From assembly GCF_048544455.1 (NCBI RefSeq), contig NC_133529.1, positions 48,855,901 to 48,919,900 of the forward strand: DNA of 64,000 nt, in the 5' to 3' direction. Below are positions 12,137-25,980 of this stretch, one piece after another. The stretch is from Silene latifolia. Its lineage: Eukaryota; Streptophyta; Magnoliopsida; Caryophyllales; Caryophyllaceae. Under the pieces are notes generated by a model. That model had not been told where the DNA came from. It saw only the letters and a list, made by a program, of their open reading frames with translations, and searched no databases. Both the position numbers and the translations under genes were made by a program. The number at the start of each line of letters is the position of its first letter. Position 1 is the stretch's first letter.

Positions 12137-15100
12137 TGTGACACCCTCACTTATCGCGGAAAAGTAAACACGTAATTCTAGAATAAAGCTGCATGGATAT
12201 GTTTGTAATAGGTTCAATTTGGGTAAAAACCTGTAATTTTTAAAACCTGAACCTGTTATAAAAATATCCAAATGGGAAGGTGTCAAACATGCAAGGTCCA
12301 AAATAAATCTCATGAATGAAACATCGCTAAAGTCGCGAAACAAAGTTATACAACCCAAATATGAGAAAAGGAGACATATGTCCCTAAAATGTATGTGACA
12401 TAAAAAGTGTTTAAGGGTCACAATAAAATAAAACCAATCTAGGTTCCAAGGTTACTTTGCTCGCTAGCTCGTCCATGTACCCCATATATGCATCACCTAC
12501 CTGTCATTCGCATTTTATACAAATACGAAAGCCACAGTCAGTGGGGAGTAACTCCGAGTTCTCCCAGCCACGAAATGTCATAATTAATATAACATGTAAA
12601 CATAAGAATATGAATATGAATAACACATAGCCTTAGCATATAGATGCTAGACAATCGTGCTTATCATGTGAACAACAATATAACAACACATAGTCCTAGC
12701 ATGTGATTACTAGACCGACTCATACTACCCTATCATGTGAATCACATAACATCCAGGAATCCAAACTCTATCAACCATAGCCGGCTTGCATCTCACCTTC
12801 TATGATTCATAGAATCATCAAACAAGAAAGGGCAATATATCAAAGATAGGCATAAGTTCTTAGTCCCGTCAATAGTCACTCTGTAACTCGAGTCTATGCC
12901 ACGAGGTAGGGAAGGTAATCGAACCGGTATCTTGGCTCAGAGGTTCTATCAAAACATGGCCAAGACACAACACAACCTTAGCCTAAAATCTGCGCAGACC
13001 TAGACATGCGGATACACACCACCGCACCCAAGACCCACAATTTTTCTAAAACAAAGTGAGTACTCTAAGGAGTCCACCAATGGGTTGGCTAGTACTTAAG
13101 CTGACCACTTACTCTCAAAATAAGTAACGAGGTCATGCCCCAACTTGGATATAAACCCACCAAGTCAGGAACACAGAGGCTATAATGACCTATCTGTGAT
13201 GAAGGCCGAAATACTCACTTAGGACCTAGTCCCAGCTAGTCCCAGCTTGAATACTTTAGCCCACACCACACAAGACAAGTAGGATACCCAATTCAGCTGA
13301 CAATCCAACAATATCTCCATCATCAATAATAATCCAAATTCCAGCTAACCGTTAATTTCATAATTCATGAGAACAAGCTAAAATGGCAAAGAGGCAATAA
13401 GACTGAAGTATAAGGCAGCCAATTCATCCAACAACCAACATGTGAAATGATAATTACAAATATCAAGACATAACATAAAATTTCCAATAACAACCAATCT
13501 CACCTCAAAGACAAACCCTCGACCCGAGTCCCGCGACGGGTCATCGGTCAAATCGAGGTCGATGGTTTAAACCTAGTTTGACCAAACTCGTTTGGTCAAC
13601 TGCCCACTCGAGTCTTGGCCTGCTTTGGCCCAAATTACAAATTTATCACAATATTATTCTCATGCTATTTCCAATTTCTATCATGTGAAAAACGAAAGTA
13701 ACACATTATCAATCACCTAAACACTTAACAAACAACCAGCACAACATTAACTACTAATGTGACATTACTTCGTCGAGTAACTCGGAATAGTTACCTTAAG
13801 CTAGCAAAGAGACAAGTAATAACTTGAGAAAGCTTCTAAAACCCAAAATTACTCTTCATCTTCAACCACATATGAGCCACCTAAAATAATTATGTGAAAG
13901 GACGATATTAACGAATTATCTTTATATAAAATATGAGACGGAAATTAATTTAATTATATTTTAAATAAACCAAACTAGCGTCAAAACAATTTATGGACAC
14001 GGCTCAAAAGTTATTATGACAACCTCAAACTCGGCCTAACCACCAACTACACATGGCCTCAAACTCGTGACTTAGCTAGGCCACGGCCAGGCCACATCTA
14101 GGCCACATGGAGTCCGACACGACCACCATCCGACTACCCATAGCCACCCCTCACCCTACTTCATAACCTGACCCAAGAATCAGTCCAAAACAGAACCCAA
14201 AAGATGCCTAAATTCGACCCCAACTCCAGTCCTCAAATGCAAAGTGAAAACCCACGATGACGGCTCTCGTCCTCGCCCAAAACAGTACCAATCGTCCCTT
14301 AAGACTCCATTCTCGCGCCTAAAAACAGTCCTAGCTGAGCCAACTAAGTCAGCATTTAAAACGGTTTTAGAGCGGAAATCCACAAGTATAAAGCAACTCA
14401 AAAACAGACCCTAAAGACTACAAAAATCGCCCCAACACAGAGTCCAAATTAGTCCAAAACAATCCCTACATGTCAGTATACACCGTATCAACTATTAAAC
14501 ACACCAATTATCACCCAAAACAATCCATACATGTCAGCATACACCGTCTTAAATATACCACTTACTAGCTAGCATCCCAAATGATCCCTAGAGGTCAGTA
14601 TACACCGTCTCAATCATCTCCAGATATCAAGTATACACCGTCTCAACTATACAATCGACTAATTAACATCCATAAGGATCCCTATATATAATTATACACC
14701 GTCTTAATTATAAAACAGACTAACTAAAAGATTCGAAATAAACATATTTTACCAAAGTAATATCGAGTAACCTATAATTGTTACCTTTTTCCGATTGAAC
14801 TAATCATTTATGACTAACAAATCTTCTACGCACTGCCTATTTTAGTACATATAACCGTCTTATAATAAACAAAGCTAAAAATATAAATTGGGTTTGTAAA
14901 AATACATAACGAAAATGAATGTTACTTACATCGGAATGACAAGAACGACGAGAGGAGCGCTATGGAACAAAAATCATTGAAAACGGATGAGAAACGGAGT
15001 CGGGATCGGAGTTTGAAGGGGGACGGGAATGGAGGTTGAGCGTGGTTTTGTTGTTGTTATTTGTTCTGATAGAACAAAGAAGAAAAGGGGAAAAAATAAG

Positions 15101-15697
15101 GGGATGCTTGAGTATAAAGAGGGAGCAGCTTGCCTGCCTGCTATTTATTATACGTACGTTTCTTCATCGTTAAGAAACTTCGATAGTTATTAAAACCGTT
15201 TCGAGTAAATTTAACCGATTTAAGTAAAAGTTTCAGTAATAAAACGGAATCAATAATAAATAAATTTAATGAGTGAAAATAAAATAAACTCAGCTAGTTA
15301 ACGTAAATAATAAGAAATCGGCTTGAAACGGAATTATTAGCGATTTTTACGAAACTAACGGATATTAATAAAAAAATTGCTAATTTAGTGAAATAAGCTC
15401 AAAATAGCTAATTGGACGGTTTTGTTCCCAAAATCCATCTCGGGTTCACTTAAAACAACTTTCATAAGGACTCGTAAAGAAACGGAAATTATTAAATAAA
15501 TAAACTCGAACTAATTTCAATAAACTCGAACTAACTTTAAATAAACTTATTAATGATTATTAAAATTAACGTATCGAATTATGATGAAATTAATTAATTA
15601 GCTAAGCATATATATATAAATCGTTAAATGATGTAATTAAATTCAAAATAGCAATTAAAAGAATTTTATCCAACTTAATAAAATACGGGGTGTTACA
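12137..15697 (-). repeat. Element F left (3') LTR
   Basis: 3561 bp, begins TGTGACACCCTC and ends GGGGTGTTACA. Compared with the right copy it lacks about 34 bp near 13182, between two CTAT repeats. It contains five degenerate copies of a TATACACCGTCT motif (14470-14705), and a minus-strand TATA-like run near 15141-15152. Small ORFs (12119-12421, 14180-14401) are not supported as genes. Confidence 0.92.
14470..14705. repeat. Five-fold TATACACCGTCT motif in the element F LTR
   Basis: Units about 60 bp apart, most containing GTCAGTATACACCGTCTCAA or a variant. The same series is in the right LTR at about 20835-21070. Likely a regulatory repeat of the LTR. Confidence 0.78.
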
Positions 15698-15715
15698 ATC
15701 ACCCCATCTTTTAAA

Positions 15716-15735
15716 AAGTTTCGTCCTCGAAACTT
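15716..15735 (-). other. Pre-PPT hairpin of element F
   Basis: Perfect 8-bp arms with a 4-nt loop. It matches hairpins at the same distance from the LTR in elements A and E, with different arm bases that still pair. Confidence 0.8.
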
Positions 15736-18455
15736 GAAAGTATAAATGAAAGGTTATAAAAATAAAACTGGAATTGGAATCGGTAACCAAAACATTTAAA
15801 AGGTCACTTATCGTAAGAATCAAAATTCTTTCAAAAGTTTCAAATAAAATTTTTCCGACGTAACAGATTCTCATCAGAGGAACGGAGGTGTTCTCGTTGC
15901 GCATTCAAGAACATCACATTCCAAATCAAAGATAAGGTCAAAAAGCAAATTATTTGTATAAATCGAAAATCAAAATACTTTCAGAAACATTAATGAAAAG
16001 TTTTCAAAAGTATAAGTCTCATTCATGGAACGAAATTGCCCTTGTCGTGCACACAAGAGCGCTAACTTTCCATGTCAAAGACAGATTTAAAACCGAAAAT
16101 CACTCGTCGACAAGAGTAGAACAAGTTATTAAACGTTTCTAATAACGAGTTCTAACATCCGATCAACGTTCAAATCAAAAGAAAAGGTAATCTACTCAAA
16201 TTTTCTTTTGCAAAAAGCCAAAATAGAAATAAAGGTTTCACTTTTAAACCCAATTGGGGGTCAAATCCCTGAAAGTGTAACATTAAACTTTGACAAAGAA
16301 GTCATAAATAGATCAAAGTTAACAGAAGTTGGATAAAACTTAACGAAATCTCGGGTCTAGTAATTAAAATTACGATAAATGAATTTATATTCAAGGAAGG
16401 AATAGGGAACTAAATCAAATTTTCATTTTCAGATCTTTAAAAATAGGTTAGGTTTGCAGAAGTGACATAAACTTTTAAAAATGAATCGAAACTGGTAGCT
16501 TGAAAGTTTAGAAGTTGTACAAAAAGGAAAGTAACTTAGATAGCATAAAAACAAAGTATGTTAAGAGAGCTCAAACTTAAGCAACAAGAGAGCTATAATG
16601 AATTTCATAGGGTAGAAATTGAAGTCAAAAATTACAAGGATGTCAAAGATAGAGTTTCACAAGATACGAGTGTCAAACTTAAAGGAGGAGCAAGATGAAG
16701 CGAGGAAAAGAGGTATGAACGGTAACGCTTATGATCAAGGAGAAAGGAAAATTAGACAACAAGGAAACGCCAGATACTCAAATCTCAAACAACAATGTCA
16801 TCGCTCCACTAAGGAAACAAAGGGTAATAACCAGGTCAGGAAATGATAGGAAATTTAAAAAGGAATATATGAACATGTCAAGATGTGAGACTAAAAGAGT
16901 CGAATCATAAAGATAACTAGTTACCAACCAGTAAGAGATATTAGAATTAGGAAGGTATTCAAGACAAGGAAATAACGAGTAAACTTTTATACTTAAGAAT
17001 CAAATCCAAACAAGGTATGAACGAAAGGGAGGAAAACGATTAATGGTATGAAAGAGGATTTTAAGGCTTAATCCATACGCTTCCTAAAACTTAAGGTTCT
17101 TTCTAACAAGGTCACGCCTATTATGGTATTGTACCTTCATGACAAAACGACCAATTCCCAAACAAGGGTCAAGGTCAAATAAACGCTCGTTTAAGGGGTG
17201 ATAAATCGGTTAGATACTTCTTCCACCTATCTTATCACATATTAGGATTTCCCTAAAGCAAATCTACCACTCAAGTATAAAAGCATCTCTTTATCTCAAG
17301 CACTCGACACAACCTCAATGTTTTAAAAACCAAAGAATGAATTGATAAAGACTTCTCAACAAAGTTCTCAAGGAACAACTAACACCAAATCACATTCCCA
17401 AACTATACGGGATTATTAACATCTAAAAATGGGTTTTCTTACAAATTCATATCCTAAACTTATCTCATGTTTACTCCTAAGGCGACGACGCTCAACCTAC
17501 TAAGCTTTCAAATCCCAAACATAAACAACAAAGCCAAGTTCTATAACTTTAATCACATAGGCAACTCATTCCTAACACAAAGAATCCACCAATCGATTAT
17601 ACTTACTTTGTCAAGGAACTAGGTATAAGAATCACTAAGTATGTCTCATCACCTTACCTAAGTCTTTCTAACATCACATCCTCTCAAAATCAGGGTTAAG
17701 GGTCAGACACAAACAATCTCCTCAAAAGTCGAATTTTCCAACCAAGGTCAACATTCCTCACAAGAAAGAGTACTATCTAATGGCGTTAAGGGAGGATAAG
17801 CAAAGAACAAAGGACAAGTTAGGAGTAGAAGCGTAGCTTTTAAAGTAAAACAGAAGGGAGTTTAGAAGGAGGATAAGCACCAAGAGATTAAGAATAAGGC
17901 AAGGTACATAAAGAATGAGAAACATCTTCAAGAAAGTAGAAGCATTCTTCAAAGGTTGAACAAATCTTCAATCCTCAGCAATAGGCACTAAATCTTGATC
18001 TTCGTAAAATATAAGTGTCCTTTCAATGGAACGGAGATACTCTTGGCGATCACTCAAGAACATCAATATTCCAATTCAAAGACATAAAAATACATTTTTA
18101 CACCAACAAATGATAAAACTAATTATTAGACGTCTCCAATAACAAGCTTTAACACTAATTGACGTTAAAACCAGTGAAAAACATTAAAATATTTTCAAAA
18201 CCTTTAGTTCAAAATTTTCTTTATAATAAGGGTAATAACTCCATTAGATATAGATAAGCTCACGGTCATTGATCCAAGAACGCAACAATTATTAAATGAC
18301 AATCAACAAACAGGTTAGTACCTAACAAAGAGCAAACACAAAGAGACTACAACATAAGGTCCTAAGTCTACCCATCTTACCCATCTCTCAAGTTTATTAT
18401 TTTAAGGTCAAGTTATTTATATTGGGGTGCACAAACGTGCGTCGGGAGCAAATAT

Positions 18456-18468
18456 GCTCTGATACCAA
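18456..18468 (-). other. Element F primer-binding site (iMet type)
   Basis: GCTCTGATACCAA on the plus strand is the complement of TTGGTATCAGAGC. It sets the element on the minus strand. Confidence 0.88.
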
Positions 18469-18469
18469 C

Positions 18470-21400
18470 TGTGACACCCTCACTTATCGCGGAAAAGTAA
18501 ACACGTAATTCTAGAATAAAGCTGCATGGATATGTTTGTAATAGGTTAAATTTGGGTAAAAACCTGTAATTTTTAAAACCTGAACCTGTTATAAAAATAT
18601 CCAAATGGGAAGGTGTCAAACATGCAAGGTCCAAAATAAATCTCATGAATGAAACATCGCTAAAGTCGCGAAACAAAGTTATACAACCCAAATATGAGAA
18701 AGGGAGACATATGTCCCTAAAATGTATGTGACATAAAAAGTGTTTAAGGGTCACAATAAAATAAAACCAATCTAGGTACCAAGGTTACTTTGCTCGCTAG
18801 CTCGTCCATGTACCCCATATATGCATCACCTACCTGTCATTCGCATTTTATACAAATACGAAAGCCACAGTCAGTGGGGAGTAACTCCGAGTTCTCCCAG
18901 CCACGAAATGTCATAATTAATATAACATGTAAACATAAGAATATGAATATGAATAACACATAGCCTTAGCATATAGATGCTAGACAATCGTGCTTATCAT
19001 GTGAACAACAATATAACAACACATAGTCCTAGCATGTGATTACTAGACCGACTCATACTACCCTATCATGTGAATCACATAACATCCAGGAATCCAAACT
19101 CTATCAACCATAGCCGGCTTGCATCTCACCTTCTATGATTCATAGAATCATCAAACAAGAAAGGGCAATATATCAAAGACAGGCATAAGTTCTTAGTCCC
19201 GTCAATAGTCACTCTGTAACTCGAGTCTATACCACGAGGTAGGGAAGGTAATCGAACCGGTATCTTGGCTCAGTGGTTCTATCAAAACATGGCCAAGACA
19301 CAACACAACCCTAGCCTAAAATTTGCGCAGACCTAGACATGCGGATAAACACCACCGCACCCAAGACCCAAAATTTTTCTAAAACAAAGTGAGTACCCTA
19401 AGGAGTCCACCAAAGGGTTGGCTAGTACTTAAGCTGACCACTTACTCTCAAAATAAGTAACGAGGTCATGCCCCAACTTGGATATAAACCCACCAAGTCG
19501 GAACACAGAGGCTATTAAGCAAAGTGAACATACACTCGCCAAAGACTATAATGACCTATCCGTGATGAAGGCCGAAATACTCACTTAGGACCTAGTCCCG
19601 CCTAGTCCCACTTGAATACTTTAGCCCACACCACACAAGACAAGTAGGATACCCAATTCAGGTGACAATCCAACAATATCTCCATCATCAATAATAATCC
19701 AAATTCCAACTAACCGTTAATTTCATAATTCATGAGAACAAGCTAAAATGGCAAAGAGGCAATAAGATCAAGTATAAAGTGACCCAATTCATCCAACAAC
19801 CAACATGTGAAATGATAATTACAAATATCAAGACATAACATAAAATTTCCAATAACAACCAATCTCACCTCAAAGACAAACCCTCGACCCGAGTCCCGCG
19901 ACGGGTCATCGGTCAAATCGAGGCTGATCGGTTTAAACCTAGTTTGACCAAACTCGTTCGGTCAACTGCCCTTCGTAGTCTTGGCTCCGCTTTGGCCCAA
20001 ATTACAAATTTATCACAATATTATTCTCATGCTATTTCCAATTTCTATCATGTGAAAAACGAAAGTAACACATTATCAATCACCTAAACACTTAACAAAC
20101 AACCAAAGACAACATTAACTACTAATGTGACATTACTTCGTCGAGTAACTCGGAATAGTTACCTTAAGCTAGCAAAGAGACAAGTAATAACTTGAGAAAG
20201 CTTCTAAAACCCAAAATTACTCTTCATCTTCAACCACATATGAGCCACCTAAAATAATTATGTGAAAGGACGATATTAACGAATTATCTTTATATAAAAT
20301 ATGAGACGGAAATTAATTTAATTATATTTTAAATAAACCAAACTAGCGTCAAAACAATTTATGGACACGGCTCAAAAGTTATTATGACAACCTCAAACTC
20401 GGCCTAACCACCAACTACACATGGCCTCAAAGTCGTGACTTAGCTAGGCCACGGCAGGCACGACTAGGCCACAGGAGTCCGACACGACCACCACCCGACT
20501 ACCCATAGCCACCCCTCACCCTACTTCATAACCTGACCCAAGAATCAGTCCAAAACAGAACCCAAAAGATGCCTAAATTCGACCCCAACTCCAGTCCTCA
20601 AATGCAAAGTGAAAACCCACGATGACAGCTCTCGTCCCCGCCAAAAACAGTACCAATCGTCCCCTTAAGACTCCATTCTCGCGCCTAAAATGGGTCCTAG
20701 CCGAGCCAACTAAGTCAAGCATTTAAAACGGTTTTAGAGCGGAAATCCACAAGTATAAAGCAACTCAAAAACAGACCTTAAAGACTACAAAAATCGCCCA
20801 ACACGAGTCCAAATTAGTCCAAAACAATCCCTACATGTCAAGATACACCGTCTCAACTATAAAACACACCAATTATCACCCAAAACAATCCATACATGTC
20901 AGCATACACCGTCTTAAATATACCACTTACTAGCTAGCATCCCAAATGATCCCTAGAGGTCAGTATACACCGTCTCAATCATCTCCACATATCAGTATAC
21001 ACCGTCTCAACTATACAACTGACTAATTAACATCCATAAGGATTCCTATATATAATTATACACCGTCTTAATTATAAAACAGACTAACCAGCATTCGAAA
21101 TAAACATATTTTACCAGTAATATCGAGTAACCTATAATTGTTACCTTTTTCCGATTGAACTAATCATTTATGACTAACAAATCTTCTACCAGACCGTCTA
21201 TTTTAGTACATATAACCGTCTTATAATAAACAAAGCTAAAAATATAAATTGGGTTTGTAAAAATACATAACGAAAATGAATGTTACTTACATCGGAATGA
21301 CAAGAACGACGAGAGGAGCGCTATGGAACATAAATCATTGAAAACGGATGAGAAACGGAGTCGGGATCGGAGTTTGAAGGGGGACGGGAATGGAGGTTGA

Positions 21401-22062
21401 GCGTGGTTTTGTTGTTGTTGTTTGTTCTGATAGAACAAAGAAGAAAAGGGGAAAAAATAAGGGGATGCTTGAGTATAAAGAGGGAGCAGCTTGCCTGCCT
21501 GCTATTTATTATACGTACGTTTCTTCATCGTTAAGAAACTTCGATAGTTATTAAAACCGTTTCGAGTAAATTTAACCGATTTAAGTAAAAGTTTCAGTAA
21601 TAAAACGGAATCAATAATAAATAAATTTAATGAGTGAAAATAAAATAAACTCAGCTAGTTAACGTAAATAATAAGAAATCGGCTTGAAACGGAATTATTA
21701 GCGATTTTTACGAAACTAACGGATATTAATAAAAAAATTGCTAATTTAGTGAAATAAGCTCAAAATAGCTAATTGGACGGTTTTGTTCCCAAAATCCATC
21801 TCGGGTTCACTTAAAACAACTTTCATAAGGACTCGTAAAGAAACGGAAATTATTAAATAAATAAACTCGAACTAATTTCAATAAACTCGAACTAACTTTA
21901 AATAAACTTATTAATGATTATTAAAATTAACGTATCGAATTATGATGAAATTAATTAATTAGCTAAGCATATATATATATATAAATCGTTAAATGATGTA
22001 ATTAAATTCAAAATAGCAATTAAAAGAATTTTATCCAACTTAATAAAATACGGGGTGTTACA
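18470..22062 (-). repeat. Element F right (5') LTR
   Basis: 3593 bp, nearly the same as 12137-15697. Differences are mostly clustered around CAG-like sites rather than spread evenly (see findings). Confidence 0.92.
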
Positions 22063-22488
22063 AAGAAACAGTATAAAATTGGTATGTAGATCTTACCCTT
22101 GACGCAAGGAACACTATGATGCAAAGAACAAGATGATCCGACACTCCTAGCCTTGGGGATTTGCCAACAACGCGACGAGAGAGAACTACGTAACTCCTTT
22201 TTCTTTTGAAGGGTTTAGAAAGGTTAAAAGTGATTAAATAAACTGACGGAAACCTTTTATATCATACTCGCGTTATTAGCAAAACCCGTCAAATCATTCC
22301 CCGTAAACCGGCTACTCGATCGAGTAGCTAAGGTACTCGATCGAGTGCCCCCTTACTCGATCGAGTATCTACGTTACTCGATCGAGTACCCAACAGTCGA
22401 AACTATTTTAAAACGCAACACACCCTTACTCGACGAGTAAGGCCTACTCGATAGAGTACCCAGAGACTCATACAACCGTAGTATTACA
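22063..22488 (-). repeat. Element E 3' LTR, second piece, with palindrome array
   Basis: Rest of the LTR interrupted by F; matches 27965-28396. It contains ACTCGATCGAGT units about 20 bp apart at about 22313-22460, and a minus-strand TATA box (complement of CCTTTTATA, 22253-22261). It ends GTATTACA at 22488. Confidence 0.9.
22253..22261 (-). promoter_or_regulatory. Candidate TATA box in the element E LTR
   Basis: TATAAAAGG on the minus strand, about 230 bp inside the LTR start. It is repeated at 28158-28166 in the other LTR. The palindrome array lies just upstream in transcription order, as expected for U3 regulatory DNA. Confidence 0.5.
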
Positions 22489-22506
22489 GTCTTCCCTCCT
22501 TAAAAA

Positions 22507-22526
22507 GAACTTCGTCCCCGAAGTTC
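22507..22526 (-). other. Pre-PPT hairpin of element E
   Basis: GAACTTCG, loop TCCC, CGAAGTTC: perfect 8-bp arms, 18 bp from the LTR end at 22488. Confidence 0.82.
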
Positions 22527-22751
22527 AACCCATACATAAAAACAACATACTAACTCGTTCAAGACGCAACAAAGCTACTAAGAACTCAAAACAAAACCCC
22601 AACTTACAAAACATGAAACCATGAACTCTTAACACCAACTCTACCAACTATTCCTACCTCCACACCTCGCTCACGATGTCGTATCAACTACATCATAAAC
22701 TCTCCCGACACTAACTCCATACATAACCAACTACATAAACATCAAACGGAA

Positions 22752-22796
22752 TGTTACATTCTACCACCCTTAAAAGGAACTTCGTCCTCGAAGTTT
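22752..22796 (-). other. Relic LTR edge with second hairpin inside element E
   Basis: TGTTACA (22752-22758), then 18 bp, then GAACTTCG, TCCT, CGAAGTTT (22777-22796). This repeats the exact layout of a real LTR and PPT border, about 270 bp inside the true border. It probably marks a truncated LTR from an earlier element. Confidence 0.55.
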
Positions 22797-25700
22797 ACTC
22801 ACACTCATAACCTCATCATCCAACTGTCAACACTATCGAAGTATTCTCGCATTCCTAACATCGAACTACTACAAGCACGTCCATGACCTTTTAACACTAT
22901 CAACCACAACATATACAAATCCATATCTTATGCTACACCAACACTCTACTTCCAAATATACTACCATATGAACAACCATCAAAATCTCTTTTATCGCATC
23001 CTACTCTTCTTAAGATAAATGTTACGTCCTCGTAACTCACTAATACTAAATCCAAGATATATCTTTTCATTATCCTCATCACCACCGCATGTCAAAGATA
23101 ACCACCTATAACCTAAACACTCGCCATGCACATATCCAAGGCTCTCTTACTTAAACATTTTTCATACCTCAACTCATACGGCACACCACCTAACCTATAC
23201 CATAAAACTCGTAGCAAAATCACCATACTAACTCTCCATTCTTACTGCAAAACAACATACCACTCTATGTAAGGCACCTATCTCCCAAAAGCATAACTCA
23301 CGATCTACACTCGTTACGTACACTCACACTAGATCCTCAAGTTCTTTTCTTTATTACCGCAAAACTCATACAAAACTTAACATGACACTAATTCCCAACA
23401 CCCTACACTCACTGTCCCAATATCTGATTATGAACCACCTGCAGCGTCCAGATCAATACAACACATGTTCCACCAATCACTTACCATGACTATGTCTAAA
23501 GCCTCATCTTAAAACAAGATCAAAAGTACTGTAACAACTTCTGACAACTGTGTCCCATCAAGAGAATGTCACTATACCATGACAACAACGAAAACATATA
23601 CAACTCTCTTTCATATCGTACTCTACCCTCATACCAAAACTTAACTGGTAAGAAACATCAATAAACAAAACAACTGTCTATCTGTACAAACTGAAACTCA
23701 CAGGAAGCAACATCAAACAAAACAACAATTTATGTGTAACTGGTATGTACTTTCGAAACTCGAATCATAATCATCCCGCCTACTCCACCACAACCGGTGA
23801 CGACATCGCAACACCACCACCAACAGCCACACCGCAGTGCGAAAATACCCGCATCACAACACTAGGTACCGTGCCCGGATCATCACCCGAGGCACCACAA
23901 CTACACCGATAGACATCACAACAGACACAATCCCATAAACACTGACCCAACATAACTTCTCGGACAAGAAAAACTTACTCAAATCCACTTTACTAAATCA
24001 CAATGCAACATGTTATATGAATTAAACAGATAATAATCTCATGAACATCATCCTTACCATTTCACGGAATAAACAAGTATCATCCATACACATACAATTT
24101 TAACTATCCATGCCAGATCAATCACATTATTACCTTTTGAACCTCATTCCATTAGTATACCGTACCCAACATAAATTAAAAAACAATCATATAACAACTT
24201 TATAATTATCACACCATACCACTTCTTGTGAGGTCAGAACCTCACACAAACATTTACACGTATCATAGACCCGTAATCACATCCACCTAGTCAATCCTGA
24301 TCACGTAAGTTACCACTCAACAAAGGTTACCTGTCGCCCGAGCTTAACTCATATGCCCCTTATAACATATTCTCCCATTCGCATATCCATCACCCCCTGC
24401 CAAATGTAACCATACTATTAACACTCAACTACTAACAACCGTCTCATATAACCACATCTTACACTCTCTCACAACCATACATATCAACCTGGTCTCTGCA
24501 AAATCAACCGCTTCAGAATTGTTACCTTTCTAATATACCATCACCCTTAACCACTAGTCACAAACCATAACACTACCACTGTCCGGACATCAAATCCTTA
24601 CACTCATCTCTAAATATCACGATTTCTTTCCTATCTTTGGTTAACATCCCAAATAACGAACATCAAATCCATCAACAAAATTACTTCAACATTCTTCCCA
24701 ATACCATTCTTAACTGTATCATCATCTAAATCTCCACCAAAATCTCATATCATGCAGATATTCTACCAACTTCTTACTTTCTTGAATTCCTCAAAACTCA
24801 AGACTAATCACGTTGTCCCGAAACTCCTCTATAACCATTAACTAACATCCTCATGATTGGTAGCACACATCTCGACGACTCCTTACCTCTATATCACATA
24901 ACTCCGGTCAACATTTTCTTAGTTTTATTCCCCTCATTCTTTTCTTTTACACCCTACAAAATCAATTAACCATTCAACTCCTTATCACTTCTACCTAACT
25001 CTTTAGTGTTCCGGTTACTTTCTCACTGCTCCAAAACTCACATCTAATTATTTCATATCGATATCATCTCACTCTTTCTTACCACAAATATTATCTTATT
25101 ATGTCATCAATCACCCTTGCCACTAATCCATCCATAGAATCAACGTTTACTGTTCAACAATTACATCTCTAGAAATCAAAATTTCTTTCATACCGCTAAT
25201 TGCCCAATGAAATCACACAGTAGTTTCATCTCTTAATAAACCAAATCTCCCAAACTCATTCACTGTCTACAAATCCACCTCGCGACATGTCTCCACAAAG
25301 TTCACTATATACTACTCTTCTCAACCCTTTTAAAATGAACTTTCACTATGTATATTCTTAACCCACACGACTCCTAACCATCCCCCTCCATCATTCTTTA
25401 CACATCTCAAGATGCCACCATTTGCGTCCCTCATTTCAATCTTTTCATTCTCACGTTCCATAAACTCACATCATCCCTTGCCCACATTTAATTACTTTTG
25501 CATTACTCAACGTACAAACATATCGCTCATCTCATCTCACAAAACATGCTCTATGTCTCAATAAACCATAACGATCTTCCTTTTCTTTTTCCACTATCTA
25601 CCACAACCACGTATAACTCATGTCCTCCCACCGAACTCATACTCACCACAGGTGCCACTCACTACACCACCAGATTGGGTAACTTACGCGTCAAGACCAA

Positions 25701-25799
25701 CGTACATGTAAAACAATGCATAAAGAAGCAAAATAAAAACTTTGAATTATAATTATATGCAACGAATTCAAAAGATAAGCATATGACCCAAAACAGGGG

Positions 25800-25980
25800 T
25801 CGCTAGATCGAGTACAGGACACTCGATCGAGTAAGTGACTTACTCGATCGAGTAGGTGAAGATCAGAAGCACGTAAAACAAATTACCAGGGCTACTCGAT
25901 CGAGTAACTAACTTACTCGATCGAGTCCCCCCCTACTCGATCGAGTACCAAAGCTACTCGGTCGAGTACCTACGCATTTC
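25800..25980. repeat. ACTCGATCGAGT array in the element E leader
   Basis: About seven units, perfect or with one to two changes, in two groups (25802-25856 and 25893-25972). The position, near the PBS end of the interior, matches the array in the leader of A. Confidence 0.85.

Larger units (their letters stand above)
15698..18469 (-). other. Element F interior, non-coding
   Basis: 2.77 kb, AT-rich. At the left end lie the PPT and a hairpin (AAGTTTCG, 4-nt loop, CGAAACTT at 15716-15735) exactly 18 bp from the LTR. At the right end is the PBS (18456-18468). I find no gag, protease, RT or integrase motif in any frame; the short ORFs at 15954 and 16619 look random. Confidence 0.8.
12137..22062 (-). 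mobile_element. Element F: gene-less element with 3.6-kb LTRs, nested in the LTR of E
   Basis: TSD AAGAA at 12132-12136 and 22063-22067. LTRs 12137-15697 and 18470-22062; interior 15698-18469. The minus-strand PBS next to the right LTR (18456-18468) is iMet-type, and the hairpin and PPT lie next to the left LTR. No coding domain is visible. The layout is that of a large retrotransposon derivative. It is the last insertion in the nest, and its LTRs are very similar to each other. Confidence 0.9.

Noticed and set aside
12119-12421. Minus-strand ORF, repeated at 18413-18754, as a gene
   Set aside because: It is LTR sequence of F present twice because of the LTR pair, with no domain and no start context.
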